A stretch of 41,418 bases of DNA from NCBI GenBank assembly GCA_964621445.1, contig CAZUNO010000019.1, positions 1-41,418 on the forward strand, in the 5' to 3' direction. The DNA is from CAZUNO01 sp964621445 [NCBI: Candidatus Hadarchaeota archaeon] (GTDB lineage: Archaea > CAYQAE01 > CAYVLA01). The notes under the pieces are model-generated. The model saw only the letters and a list, made by a program, of their open reading frames with translations. It searched no databases and had not been told where the DNA came from. The translations under genes and the position numbers were made by a program. Shown here in pieces: positions 7,788 to 15,818 of this stretch (its first letter is position 1; every line of letters starts with the position of its first letter).

Positions 7788-8275
7788 TAGAGGGCAAAGC
7801 ACATATTTTTGGAGATGACGTTAACACCGATGTAATAATACCGGCTAGATATCTCAACACCTTCGACAGAGAGGAGTTGGGAAAGCACGCCATGGAGGGA
7901 ATCAATCCAGATTTCGTAAACAAAGTGGATAAGGGAGACGTGATTGTTGCCGGCGCCAACTTTGGATGTGGCTCCAGCCGGGAGCACGCACCGATAGCCA
8001 TAAAGGCCTCTGGCATATCAGCTATCCTGGCCACTAGCTTTGCTAGGATCTTCTTCCGTAATGCGATAAACGTGGGCCTACCCGCCCTGGTGTGCGAGGA
8101 GGCGGACTCGGTAAACGAAAACGATCGCGTACAGATAATTATGGATGAGGGGATCGTACAGAACCTTACAACCGGTGAAACGCTGAGTTTCCAGCCTCTG
8201 CCGGAATTCCTTTTGGAGATACTCAATGATGGCGGTCTACTGGCCCACACCAAGAAGGTAATGGGAGGAAAATAG
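7784..8275 (+). CDS. leuD: 3-isopropylmalate dehydratase / homoaconitase-type small subunit
   Basis: Swivel-domain subunit (163 residues) that completes the active site of the upstream large subunit. The family segment GANFGCGSSREHAPIAIK is intact, as is TSFARIFFRNAINVGLP. The start is ATG 7784, overlapping the large-subunit stop (ATGA). The specificity loop after IIPARYL reads YLNT: Asn25 takes the place of the Arg described in methanogen homoaconitase (YLRT). This argues mildly against a tricarboxylate substrate. One base separates it from the dehydrogenase gene, so all three are co-transcribed. Confidence 0.88.
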   Translation: MIEGKAHIFGDDVNTDVIIPARYLNTFDREELGKHAMEGINPDFVNKVDKGDVIVAGANFGCGSSREHAPIAIKASGISAILATSFARIFFRNAINVGLPALVCEEADSVNENDRVQIIMDEGIVQNLTTGETLSFQPLPEFLLEILNDGGLLAHTKKVMGGK

Positions 8276-8276
8276 A

Positions 8277-9368
8277 ATGTACAAGATTGCAGTTGTCAGG
8301 GGCGACGGCATAGGACCGGAGATAATTCGGGAAGGAATCAAGATCCTGGAAGTGGTCTCGGAGGTAAGGGGTATTGACTTTGATTTTATCGACGTGGATG
8401 TGGGGGGTGAGACCTATCTCCAAAGTGGGGAGGTCGTTCCCGACTGGTCTAGGGATCAGCTGGAGGACTCCGATGCGATATATTTCGGGGCGGTTGGCCT
8501 GGACCCTGAGAGACTGGAACCTGGAATCGCCGAACAGGCAATATTCGAGATCAGGTTCAGGTACGACCAATACGTGAATCTACGCCCGACCAAGCTCTAT
8601 CCGGGATTGGAGAGTTTCATACCCATCAAGGAGGAAATTGCCCGAAAGGGCGTAAACATGCTCATCGTCAGGGAGAACACGGAGGGCCTTTACTGCCGTC
8701 AGGGAGGAGTCCTAAGGGGCGAGACGCCTGAAGGGGGCGACGTGGCCACCAATCTCATGGTATACACCAGAAAGGGTGTGGAGAGGATTGTTGAATATGC
8801 ATTTGAGCTTGCCGAGCGCAGGGAAAGATCAAGGGTAACCAATGTGGATAAATCCAATGTGCTAGTTTGTAGCAAGTTCTGGACATCCATATTCAAGAAA
8901 TTGGCCAAGGACCATCCCAAAATCGAGACCGATCACGCCTATGTAGACGCCTTCACACAATGGGCAATCCGGGACCCCTCGTGGTATCAGGTGGTGGTGA
9001 CCGAGAACATGTTTGGCGACATTATCTCCGACCTGGTAGCTCCCCTCTCGGGCAGCTTGGGGATGATGCCGGGGGGGAACATCAACCCGGTTGGAAAATC
9101 AATGTTTGAGCCAATCCATGGCTCGGCTCCACGTCACGCTGGTAAGAATGTGGTGAATCCGATAGCCACCATTCTTGCAGCGAAGATGATGCTGGAGGAG
9201 TCATTCCAGGAACTGGAAGCCGCTAATCTTATAGAGAAAGCCGTGATGTCCGTGATAAGCGAGGGAAAGGTCAGGACCTATGACATAAGCGATCGAGAGG
9301 CGGGGGAAGCTGCAAGCACCTCCCAGATGGGAGACGCCATATGTGAAAAGATACGAAGCCTATCCTAG
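8277..9368 (+). CDS. leuB: 3-isopropylmalate / homoisocitrate-type dehydrogenase
   Basis: NAD-dependent beta-decarboxylating dehydrogenase (363 residues) for the product of the preceding isomerase. The N-terminus [18 protein letters not shown], the substrate-site [14 protein letters not shown], the metal-binding segment [19 protein letters not shown] and the cofactor segment [19 protein letters not shown] are all present. The stop overlaps the convergent nucleotidyltransferase stop by four bases. Leucine synthesis is the simplest role; homoisocitrate or 2-oxoacid elongation cannot be excluded. Final gene of the three-gene operon. Confidence 0.88.
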   Translation: MYKIAVVRGDGIGPEIIREGIKILEVVSEVRGIDFDFIDVDVGGETYLQSGEVVPDWSRDQLEDSDAIYFGAVGLDPERLEPGIAEQAIFEIRFRYDQYVNLRPTKLYPGLESFIPIKEEIARKGVNMLIVRENTEGLYCRQGGVLRGETPEGGDVATNLMVYTRKGVERIVEYAFELAERRERSRVTNVDKSNVLVCSKFWTSIFKKLAKDHPKIETDHAYVDAFTQWAIRDPSWYQVVVTENMFGDIISDLVAPLSGSLGMMPGGNINPVGKSMFEPIHGSAPRHAGKNVVNPIATILAAKMMLEESFQELEAANLIEKAVMSVISEGKVRTYDISDREAGEAASTSQMGDAICEKIRSLS

Positions 9369-10063
9369 CTTCCCGAAAACCGTCGCCTGATGTTGGGATC
9401 CCTAGATGCCAGGTTTCGAAGAACCTGTTCGAATGATTCCTCCCGTGAGAGGTTTCTATTGAGATATACCCCGGTACGGCCGATTGAGTCCCTCCTGGAC
9501 AGGACATCGATTCTCTCCTTGACGATTTGCAGCCCAACCCCTATCTTCCTAGCCACGTAGGCCTCCCTGCCGATTACCGCGGATTCCATGTGGCCCTTTT
9601 CGGTGGGTTCTATGAGCATCAATCTCTTGTCCACCCCCGGCGTCCGGATATCCCTCTCGAGCTGCTCCAGATTGAGTGACCCGCCGAAGTCGTAGAACTG
9701 TTCTTCCAGGGAGGTAGGCTTAACCAGAGGAAAAACCACCGAGACATTCTCCTCGATATAGATATGTCCCTTGATGAGGTGCCAGGGAGTGGCCTGCACG
9801 ATTTCCCGGCGCAGAATTCCCAGGTCGAAAAGTCTCATCTCGATGGCATAGGAGGGTACCCGCTGGGTTATGGCAATATCCACGTCACTTTCCTTGTGAA
9901 TATCGCCCCGAGCCAGGCTTCCGTGGACTATGGGTCCATAGGTGGAGAGCTTGGCCATGATCTTCTTAGATTTTGCTCTCTTTTTCTCCAGGAGGGCCCA
10001 ATGTCCCTGGTCGTAGCGTACCTCTTTCCTCTCCGGCCTTGGAACTGTTTTTTCCCTTACCAA
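9365..10063 (-). CDS. Predicted nucleotidyltransferase (Pol-beta superfamily)
   Basis: A 232-residue archaeal protein with the minimal nucleotidyltransferase signature near residue 47: GSLARGDIHKESDVDIAI, giving the GS motif and the paired metal-binding Asp residues (DVD). The rest has no clear partner domain. It resembles the stand-alone archaeal predicted nucleotidyltransferases of COG1665; the nucleotide and the acceptor are unknown. It lies 11 bases downstream of the small basic protein gene on the same strand, suggesting co-transcription. Confidence 0.78.
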   Translation of the reverse strand: MVREKTVPRPERKEVRYDQGHWALLEKKRAKSKKIMAKLSTYGPIVHGSLARGDIHKESDVDIAITQRVPSYAIEMRLFDLGILRREIVQATPWHLIKGHIYIEENVSVVFPLVKPTSLEEQFYDFGGSLNLEQLERDIRTPGVDKRLMLIEPTEKGHMESAVIGREAYVARKIGVGLQIVKERIDVLSRRDSIGRTGVYLNRNLSREESFEQVLRNLASRDPNIRRRFSGS

Positions 10064-10074
10064 TGGATGACCAT

Positions 10075-10455
10075 CTATTTGGATTTGGGGGGTTTTTTGG
10101 TTGTATCTATGAGCTTGAGCACGTCTTTCCAGGCGGCAAAGAAGCCTTGTTCGTCCTTTGCTGCAAAGGCCATGTTCCTCTTCCCTGAAAACTCCTTACG
10201 GAGCTCCTTTTTCTCCTCCTTAGAGAGGTGTCCCTTTATGCATTTGTATGTTAGAGAATCAACCTCCTGATCAGAGACCACGCTCTTCATACCGGCCAGT
10301 GCCTTTCTATAACCCCTTCCAAAGTCGTTGTCCTTGAGTTTCAATTTTCCCAGTGCAGAGCTTGCCTCCAGGGTATCCTCTTTCATAAGGGCAGCAACGA
10401 ATTCCTTGAGGGCCTTGAGATTTTTCTGACCTGCTGCTATTCTCTTTGGGGCCAT
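10075..10455 (-). CDS. Small lysine-rich helical protein of unknown function
   Basis: A 126-residue basic, helical protein (starting MAPKRIAAGQKNL) with a Lys-rich end (TTKKPPKSK). No family is recognised. ATG 10455 is preferred over the GTG-type start ten codons upstream because the upstream residues look non-conserved. It is divergent from the HypE-like gene, and its own downstream neighbour on the same strand is the nucleotidyltransferase, probably in one transcript. Confidence 0.6.
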   Translation of the reverse strand: MAPKRIAAGQKNLKALKEFVAALMKEDTLEASSALGKLKLKDNDFGRGYRKALAGMKSVVSDQEVDSLTYKCIKGHLSKEEKKELRKEFSGKRNMAFAAKDEQGFFAAWKDVLKLIDTTKKPPKSK

Positions 10456-10483
10456 GCGACCAGTGCTCTTTAAGAGCGGCGGC

Positions 10484-10494
10484 AATTAAAAATC
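10484..10494 (+). promoter_or_regulatory. TATA box of the HypE-like gene
   Basis: AATTAAAAATC ends 17 nt before the ATG at 10512, which supports that start and a leaderless or nearly leaderless mRNA. Confidence 0.45.
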
Positions 10495-10511
10495 TAAGCG
10501 GATTGTATCAC

Positions 10512-11513
10512 ATGAATCTCGGAAAGATCGACCCACGGCACCTGGACCGACTCCTGGATCAGTTACCGGAGTCATCGGAGCGCCTTCTGGTGGGACCTTC
10601 GATCGGGGAGGACACCGCGATATACGACCTCCAAAATATGGAAGAGGACCGACTGGTAATATCCTCCGATCCCATATCAGGTGCCGAGAAGGATATAGGT
10701 AGGTATGCGGTACATGTCAATGCCAATGACGTGGCCACCGCCGGGGCCAGACCCTCCCTCTTTACATGTAATATATTGATGTCCCAGGGTTCCACCGAGC
10801 GGGACCTGGAAAGGGTATATAGCCAGATAAGCGGGGAGTGTGGGAACCTTGGTATAACCATCGTCGGAGGACATACCGAGGTGTCCCCCATCCCCCGCAC
10901 CATAGCCTCGGGAACCATGATGGGCTTTGCCCACCGGAAAAGAATTGCCAGGAGGCCGGTAAGAAGGGGGGATGTCTTATTGCTGACCAAAGGCGCAGGC
11001 ATAGAGGGAACCTCAATCATAGCCAGTGAAATGGAGGAGGAGCTTGGGGATTGCCTGGGGCCGGAAGTGGTGAATAAGGCAAAATCGTACTCGAATAAGA
11101 TCAGTATAGTCGAGGAGGCGATGATGGCGGCGGGTAAAATGGTCAAGAGAATGCATGACCCAACGGAGGGCGGGGTAGTGGGTGGCATACTGGAGTTATG
11201 CACGGCCACCGGAAGCAGGGCCCGGATCTACCGTAACAGGATACCTGTGTCCGAGGAGACGAGGATGATATGCGAGCACTTCGATGTCGATCCCCTGAAG
11301 CTCATAGGATCGGGGAGCCTGCTATGCATACTGGCGCCCGAGGAGGGCCAGAATCTCAGGCGGGAGATCGCTGAAGCTGGGATGGGGGCAGCAATAATCG
11401 GAGAGATCGAATCCGATGAGGAGGCCGGGGCTATAATGGTAAAGGATTCATCGGCCACTGAGATCTCGGAGTTTCCTCCCGACGAGCTATGGAAGGTGGT
11501 CTCGGGTTATTGA
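10512..11513 (+). CDS. AIR synthase-related protein (HypE/PurM fold)
   Basis: A 333-residue member of the PurM/HypE/ThiL/SelD superfamily that uses ATP to activate a small molecule or a thiocarbamate. Visible features are the N-terminal ATP-site segment (GPSIGEDTAIYDL), HVNANDVATAGARPSLFTCN, IVGGHTEVSP and the C-terminal domain motif RMHDPTEGGVVGG. It lacks an obvious HypE C-terminal Cys and there are no hydrogenase genes here, so the substrate is unknown. ATG 10512 is chosen over the start at 10446 because of TATA spacing. It overlaps the convergent FAU-1 gene by seven bases. Confidence 0.8.
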   Translation: MNLGKIDPRHLDRLLDQLPESSERLLVGPSIGEDTAIYDLQNMEEDRLVISSDPISGAEKDIGRYAVHVNANDVATAGARPSLFTCNILMSQGSTERDLERVYSQISGECGNLGITIVGGHTEVSPIPRTIASGTMMGFAHRKRIARRPVRRGDVLLLTKGAGIEGTSIIASEMEEELGDCLGPEVVNKAKSYSNKISIVEEAMMAAGKMVKRMHDPTEGGVVGGILELCTATGSRARIYRNRIPVSEETRMICEHFDVDPLKLIGSGSLLCILAPEEGQNLRREIAEAGMGAAIIGEIESDEEAGAIMVKDSSATEISEFPPDELWKVVSGY

Positions 11514-12904
11514 TCCTCGGCGGGGACGGTTTCTATCTCCCCTTTGACAACCTCATCCGCGATATCCAGGGCCTTTTCGTAGAGGTTCTTGTCTATGTAG
11601 CCCTGGCTAACCAGATCGATCAGACTGGTCTCCCTCAGGATCTCCGCCTTTCCACTGGGACGGATTGCGATGTCTATCTCCAGGTCTATGCACCTAACTC
11701 TGCCCGGGTAGAATTCAATGGGGGTGTTGATGTTGACTAGCTGACCCTTTGGCTTGTCATTCTTGGAGAAATAGGAGTTGATGTAGTACCAATCCCCCTC
11801 GTTAACCTCGGTAATGGCGTAATCTCCTTCGTCCATTTCAAGGTCGGGGCTGTCATATCTTCTGGAGGGGGACATCCTCCTCCTGATTATAAGGTGGTCC
11901 TCTTCCAGGTCCTTAACCAGACCCTTGAGGTAGGTGACATGGCCGTTTGACTTCACGTGTTCGAGGGTGTAGAAGTAGGTATCGAGGTTCTTGTAGAAGG
12001 TCTTTCTTAGAGCGGCATCTACCTCATCCTTATCCACCTTGTCCATCAATTCCTCAGCTATATCGACGGCCAGGGAGTAGGATTCTCCGAGGGACTTGTA
12101 TGCATGGTGTTTTTTGGCAGTGTGTGCAACCTTGGATCTCATGTCGTCGAGCTGCTTCCTTGCTTTTCCGCCGAACTCGAAGGCTATGTATTCCTCACCG
12201 GGGTAAAGTGGATTTGAAAGCGACATCTCAACTTCCTCTGCCGCCGTTTTCAGTTCATCCACATCCTCCATTAGGGTCTCCTCCTCGGCGTCCTGCGCAG
12301 ATGTTCTCCAAAGCAGTCCCCAGTCCTCCGGCATCAGCTTCTTTGCCAGGCTAAGTAGTTCCTGACGCCTATCGCCCTTTATTTTCTTGCTAACCTTTGC
12401 CCCGTTGTCGGAGAGAAGGACGGCATATCTACCGGGGAGATTTATCTTCATGTCCAGGACCGGTTTCTTGTCCCCCATGGGAATGGACCGAACCTGAACC
12501 TTGATGTCCTCGTCCTCCCTTATCATCCTTGTGGTGTTTGAGAATGGGAGATATCCGACCCCGTCATCGATATCCACGAAGGCCGCTTTCAGGCGGCCGT
12601 CAACCTTCTGGACCGTCCCCATGTACACGGAGTTGACGTTTATCTCCGAGTCCCTCTTGATGATATCGGTAAACATGTCCATAAGGGTTTCATTGACGGC
12701 GGAAACCCCATCTATCTGACCGGAGGCCACGATTCCGGATCGATCATCGGTGCTGTTTATCTCTACATCCGCCGGAGACAGGTCTCTTTCCATATCGAAA
12801 AGATCGGCCATCGTTTCCGAGGTTTGGCTCAGTTCAAAGTCTCGATCTAAGAATATCTTAGAAAGGGCAGTCGAGTATATACCTCTTATTCTAACGCGTG
12901 TCAA
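11507..12904 (-). CDS. FAU-1-type RNase E/G-like protein with DUF402 domain
   Basis: A 465-residue protein matching the archaeal FAU-1 family, RNA-binding ribonucleases named for AU-rich RNA. The N-terminal half carries an S1-like RNase E/G segment (NVNSVYMGTVQKVDGRLKAA then FVDIDDGVGYLPFS). The C-terminal DUF402 domain (about 310-450) includes YDSPDLEMDEGDYAITEVNE, WYYINSYFSKNDKPKGQLVN and RCIDLEIDI. A likely role is rRNA or AU-rich RNA processing, by family knowledge. The start appears to be TTG at 12904. It lies just downstream of tRNA-Pro on the same strand, 23 bases apart. Confidence 0.85.
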   Translation of the reverse strand: MTRVRIRGIYSTALSKIFLDRDFELSQTSETMADLFDMERDLSPADVEINSTDDRSGIVASGQIDGVSAVNETLMDMFTDIIKRDSEINVNSVYMGTVQKVDGRLKAAFVDIDDGVGYLPFSNTTRMIREDEDIKVQVRSIPMGDKKPVLDMKINLPGRYAVLLSDNGAKVSKKIKGDRRQELLSLAKKLMPEDWGLLWRTSAQDAEEETLMEDVDELKTAAEEVEMSLSNPLYPGEEYIAFEFGGKARKQLDDMRSKVAHTAKKHHAYKSLGESYSLAVDIAEELMDKVDKDEVDAALRKTFYKNLDTYFYTLEHVKSNGHVTYLKGLVKDLEEDHLIIRRRMSPSRRYDSPDLEMDEGDYAITEVNEGDWYYINSYFSKNDKPKGQLVNINTPIEFYPGRVRCIDLEIDIAIRPSGKAEILRETSLIDLVSQGYIDKNLYEKALDIADEVVKGEIETVPAEDQ

Positions 12905-12941
12905 TTAATCACAGCCAGTGTGGGGTATGGGGGGGCCGGGA

Positions 12942-12969
12942 TTCTCCGAGGAAACCGTAGTTCCGCTCT
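12942..12969 (-). other. tRNA-Pro intron 3 (28 nt, T-loop position 59/60)
   Basis: Bulges are AA^A and AA^U. The central helix UUCA/GGAG has three of four pairs, and the inner hairpin is GAG/CUC plus GGAAC/GUUUC. Runs of A leave a three-position ambiguity, 57/58 to 59/60. Confidence 0.8.
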
Positions 12970-12994
12970 TTTGAACCCAGGTCGCCGGCTCCCA

Positions 12995-13006
12995 TTCGGC
13001 GTTGCT
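12995..13006 (-). other. tRNA-Pro intron 2 (12 nt, position 33/34)
   Basis: AGCAACGCCGAA. Bulges are UU^A and AA^U, and the central helix is CGGC with GCCG. Only five bases remain for the loop. The site is identical to tRNA-Ala intron 1. Confidence 0.9.
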
Positions 13007-13017
13007 AAGCCGGAAGG

Positions 13018-13028
13018 GTGTCCATGTT
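13018..13028 (-). other. tRNA-Pro intron 1 (11 nt, D-stem position 23/24)
   Basis: AACAUGGACAC. Bulges are AU^A and AC^C, and the central helix is GUCC with GGAC. Excision restores the D-stem strand AUCC. Among the smallest tRNA introns possible for a BHB. Confidence 0.85.
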
Positions 13029-13081
13029 ATGGACCAAGCTACCCTACCCCCCCGGGTTCGTTTTTTAAAGAGGCTGCGATG

Positions 13082-13095
13082 AGGAATATAAAAAT
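13082..13095 (-). promoter_or_regulatory. TATA box for tRNA-Pro
   Basis: Minus-strand GATTTTTATATTCC lies about 29-42 nt upstream of the tRNA 5' end at 13053. Confidence 0.5.
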
Positions 13096-13213
13096 CTTAG
13101 CAACTTCCGGGTCAAGGGGATGGTTTAAACGAGAGTTAGGTGGAACGCTCGGGTACTCCAGGGAGCGATTTATCAAAGCTAGAACAACCCTATTGTACGG
13201 ACATCATTAAATC

Positions 13214-13223
13214 AAGGTGATCA
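13214..13223 (+). promoter_or_regulatory. Ribosome binding site of S8e
   Basis: AAGGTGATCA is complementary to the archaeal 16S 3' end, just upstream of the TTG at 13225. It decides that start in the absence of an ATG. Confidence 0.7.
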
Positions 13224-13224
13224 A

Positions 13225-13617
13225 TTGACGCAATATCAAGGAAAATCGAGGAGGAAGTCCACTGGTGGCCGTTTGAAGCGTCACCACAAGAAAAGAAGGT
13301 TTGAGCTGGGCAGGGTCCCTGCGGAGACCGAGATTAGTACCAGGAAATCGATCATGGTCAGGACTCTTGGTTCAAATAACAAGGTAAGGCTTCTTTCAAC
13401 CGAGGATGCAAACCTGGTTGACCCTGATGGCTCCAACACCCAGGTTTCGAAGATACTAGATGTGATCAAGAACCCAGCTAGTAGGGACTTCACGCGGAGA
13501 AACGTGATTACCAAGGGAGCGATCATCGAAACCGAGGCGGGAAGGGCAAAAGTGACATCGAGGCCGGGCCAGGACGGCGTGGTAAATGCGGTTAGAATAG
13601 AGGAATCGGAGGATTAG
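13225..13617 (+). CDS. rps8e: Ribosomal protein S8e
   Basis: Small-subunit ribosomal protein of archaea and eukaryotes, 130 residues, normal archaeal length. The N-terminus YQGKSRRKSTGGRLKRHHKK is diagnostic, as are NVITKGAIIETEAGRAKVTS and RPGQDGVVNAV. The start is TTG 13225, fixed by the strong ribosome-binding site. The 170 bases upstream hold the S8e promoter and, on the other strand, the tRNA-Pro promoter. It converges on the HisI-PyrE gene with a four-base overlap. Confidence 0.95.
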   Translation: MTQYQGKSRRKSTGGRLKRHHKKRRFELGRVPAETEISTRKSIMVRTLGSNNKVRLLSTEDANLVDPDGSNTQVSKILDVIKNPASRDFTRRNVITKGAIIETEAGRAKVTSRPGQDGVVNAVRIEESED

Positions 13618-14513
13618 GGTCCTATTCCCAGGTCCTTTATCGTAAGCAGCGGCTCGAGAGATATGCCGAATTCCTTCCTTATGTTATCCTGAGCACCCTC
13701 CAGCCTATCCACCACACATGTGACCTGGGAGGCATTTCCTCCCATCTCCTCCACGGCCTGAATTGCCTTAATCAGGGATCCTCCAGAGGTCGCAACGTCA
13801 TCGATAACTAGGGTATGGGCCTCACTGGGAATCGATCCCTCGATTTCTCTCCGGGTCCCGTGGGTTCTATCTCTTTTTCGGATCATCGCGTAAGGTATAC
13901 CGTTTTCCAGGGCCACGGAGACTACTATTGGAATGGCACCCAGTTCAGGTCCCGCCACGCAGTCAACCTGGTCCCCGAAATAAATAGAGATCAATCTGGA
14001 TATCAGCCTCAGGTATTTGGGATTGCTGGTAATGGTCTTGACATCAAGGTAGTAGGAGCTCTTCTTGCCCGAGGTAAGGGGGAACTCGCCCAGGGAGAGC
14101 GCCTCATTCCTTATCGCCCCGGCCAGTTCCTCCTTCATCTCCCGGATATCGACCCGTTTGTAGGTGTCAAAGCAGGATCGCAATCCGGTATGACATGCCG
14201 GTCCGGCGGGTTCGACGTCCAGCAGGATGGCATCACCATCGCAGTCTATCCGGAAACCCCTGAGTCTCTGTGTATTGCCGCTTGTCTTGCCCTTGGTCCA
14301 GAGCTCTTCCCGGCTGGTACTCCAATATGTTGTCTGGCCGGTGGTGAGTGTTTGAATAACCGCCTCCTGGTTCATGAAGGCCTGCATTAGGGGTTCCCCG
14401 GTGATCCAGTCCCTGGCCACGGCCACTATTAGGTTGACACCGTCGAGTTTCCTCTGGAAATCCAACTTTTCAAGGATTTTGTTGGCCTCGCTCGTCGGAA
14501 GCTTCATGGTCAT
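13614..14513 (-). CDS. HisI-PyrE fusion: phosphoribosyl-AMP cyclohydrolase / orotate phosphoribosyltransferase
   Basis: One uninterrupted frame joins two enzymes. Residues about 10-118 are HisI (histidine pathway ring opening): DCDGD at 90-94, then Cys107 and Cys114 at the spacing of the HisI zinc site, and AVARDWITGEPLMQAFMN. Residues about 121-299 are PyrE (orotate + PRPP to OMP): SGKKSSYYLDVK, AGPELGAIPI and the PRPP loop TLVIDDVATSGGSL. ATG 14513 begins just before the HisI core; the frame stays open to a GTG at 14627, adding 38 residues of low-complexity-looking sequence. No other his or pyr gene is nearby. Confidence 0.9.
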   Translation of the reverse strand: MTMKLPTSEANKILEKLDFQRKLDGVNLIVAVARDWITGEPLMQAFMNQEAVIQTLTTGQTTYWSTSREELWTKGKTSGNTQRLRGFRIDCDGDAILLDVEPAGPACHTGLRSCFDTYKRVDIREMKEELAGAIRNEALSLGEFPLTSGKKSSYYLDVKTITSNPKYLRLISRLISIYFGDQVDCVAGPELGAIPIVVSVALENGIPYAMIRKRDRTHGTRREIEGSIPSEAHTLVIDDVATSGGSLIKAIQAVEEMGGNASQVTCVVDRLEGAQDNIRKEFGISLEPLLTIKDLGIGP

Positions 14514-14656
14514 ATTCTGGGGATGGAACGTCTTAAGGGTTTTGGCGTGAGTTTCTTTGTGAAGAGCTCCCTTAAAGGTGGGTTGCATACCTTTTTCATG
14601 GGCAGAGGGGCTAGAAATTTTCTCCACTTAAGGGAGAATTTTCAGGATCGCTTGAG

Positions 14657-15817
14657 TTGATCGAGCTGATTGATAGAAGAAGATTCTGGCTTTATGGAGC
14701 AGGTCGTTTTGTCTCTCTGACGGGAACCGGAATTCAGGATGTTGCAATACCCCTCTTCATCCTCGATCACCGGCTCAGCGGCAGCTATGGGGATCTTCCT
14801 AATCATATCCCTGGTTCCCAGGCTTTTCCTGTACCCGGTCGCCGGGGTGATAGGTGACCGTCTGAATAGAAAGCAGATAATGATATGGACGGACTTTGTT
14901 TGGACCTTCCACGGCGGCGATGCTCGCAGAACTGATTGAGCCAAGGGAGCTGACCAGGGCAAACTCGGTAATGTGAAGCGTGAACAGCACCTCCAGGATA
15001 ATCGGCCCCGCGCTTGGAGGGTTGATCTATGGTTTTGGAGGCATCATGGATGCCCTGATTATTAACGAGGTGTCCTTTATCTCCTCGCCCCTGAGCGAAA
15101 TCTTCATTCGTTACAGCCAGAAACCCGGACAATTAGGGGATCTAAGGGAAGTAATATTTTCCATGCAGGAGGGTCTTAATTTTTTCAGGTCAAGCCGGGG
15201 CCTGTTCATACTGGTGATATTCGCCCTCCTCTCTAACTTCTTCATGTCTACCTTCCCTACACCATGAGAATCGAGGTGGCTTTCTCGGCCCGGGAGTTTG
15301 GCCTGGTTGAGGCCTCCTTCATGGGAGGTATCCTTCTGGGGAATCTTGCCATAGGCGCCTTTTTCTCCAGATCCAAGATACAGAAAAATGCTTAACGGTG
15401 GCCTGCTGGTGCAAACAGTTCTAATTTTTTTCACTGGTGGTTGTGATACCTCCCCAGTTCCTGGCCAGAATGGGATATGCAAGCAGGATGACCTTCGGCC
15501 TGTTCCTAGCAATATTCACTGGTTTTGGATTCTTCAACGCGTTTATCAATACCCCTATCAATGGAGGAATACAGAGATTGGCACCGACCAGCTATAGAGC
15601 CAGGGTTTTTTCAGTAGTACAGCTCTCTACCCAGGGTATTATGCCTCTTGGTTATGGTTTGATGGGAATTTTGCTGGATATATACCCAGCATACATCATC
15701 GCCCTGGGGGTTGCGGTGGTAAATTCAGCGATCGTGCTCTCATTTGTGGCGAGATATTCCCGGATTGTGACACTGGATCTCAGCGAGAAATCGCCATCGA
15801 CCCAGGGGGCTGATTGA
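14657..15817 (+). pseudogene. Decayed MFS transporter
   Basis: Fragments of one major-facilitator protein run through changing frames: WLYGAGRFVSLTGTGIQDVA and IPLFIL; then SLVPRLFLYPVAGVIGDRLN; then MLAELIEPRELTRANSV followed by an in-frame TGA; RIIGPALGGLIYGFGG; LPYTMRIEVAFSAREFG; and finally LARMGYASRMTFGLFLAIF to the end. I count four or five frameshifts, one nonsense codon and loss of roughly the third and fourth helices. Order and sense are preserved, so this is a decayed gene rather than a rearrangement. It resembles the MFS_3/EntS-type exporters. Confidence 0.85.
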
Positions 15818-15818
15818 G

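Larger units (their letters stand above)
12928..13053 (-). tRNA. tRNA-Pro (UGG) interrupted by three introns
   Basis: On the minus strand, removing 11, 12 and 28 nt leaves a 75-nt tRNA-Pro: acceptor GGGGGGG/CCCCCCC, D-arm GGGU-AGCUUGGUCC-AUCC, anticodon stem CCGGC/GCCGG with loop UUUGGGA (UGG), variable bases CGAC, T-arm CUGGG-UUCAAAU-CCCGG and discriminator A. The spliced D-arm and anticodon arm match the usual archaeal tRNA-Pro. Two of the three introns form perfect 4-bp BHB cores. Confidence 0.93.

Noticed and set aside
13016-13044. Enlarged D-loop instead of an intron in tRNA-Pro
   Set aside because: A 21-base D-loop would be aberrant, while removing 11 nt at a perfect BHB restores the usual tRNA-Pro D-arm.
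12920-13210. Plus-strand open frame of 96 residues
   Set aside because: It lies across the tRNA-Pro gene and both promoters; composition reflects the tRNA.
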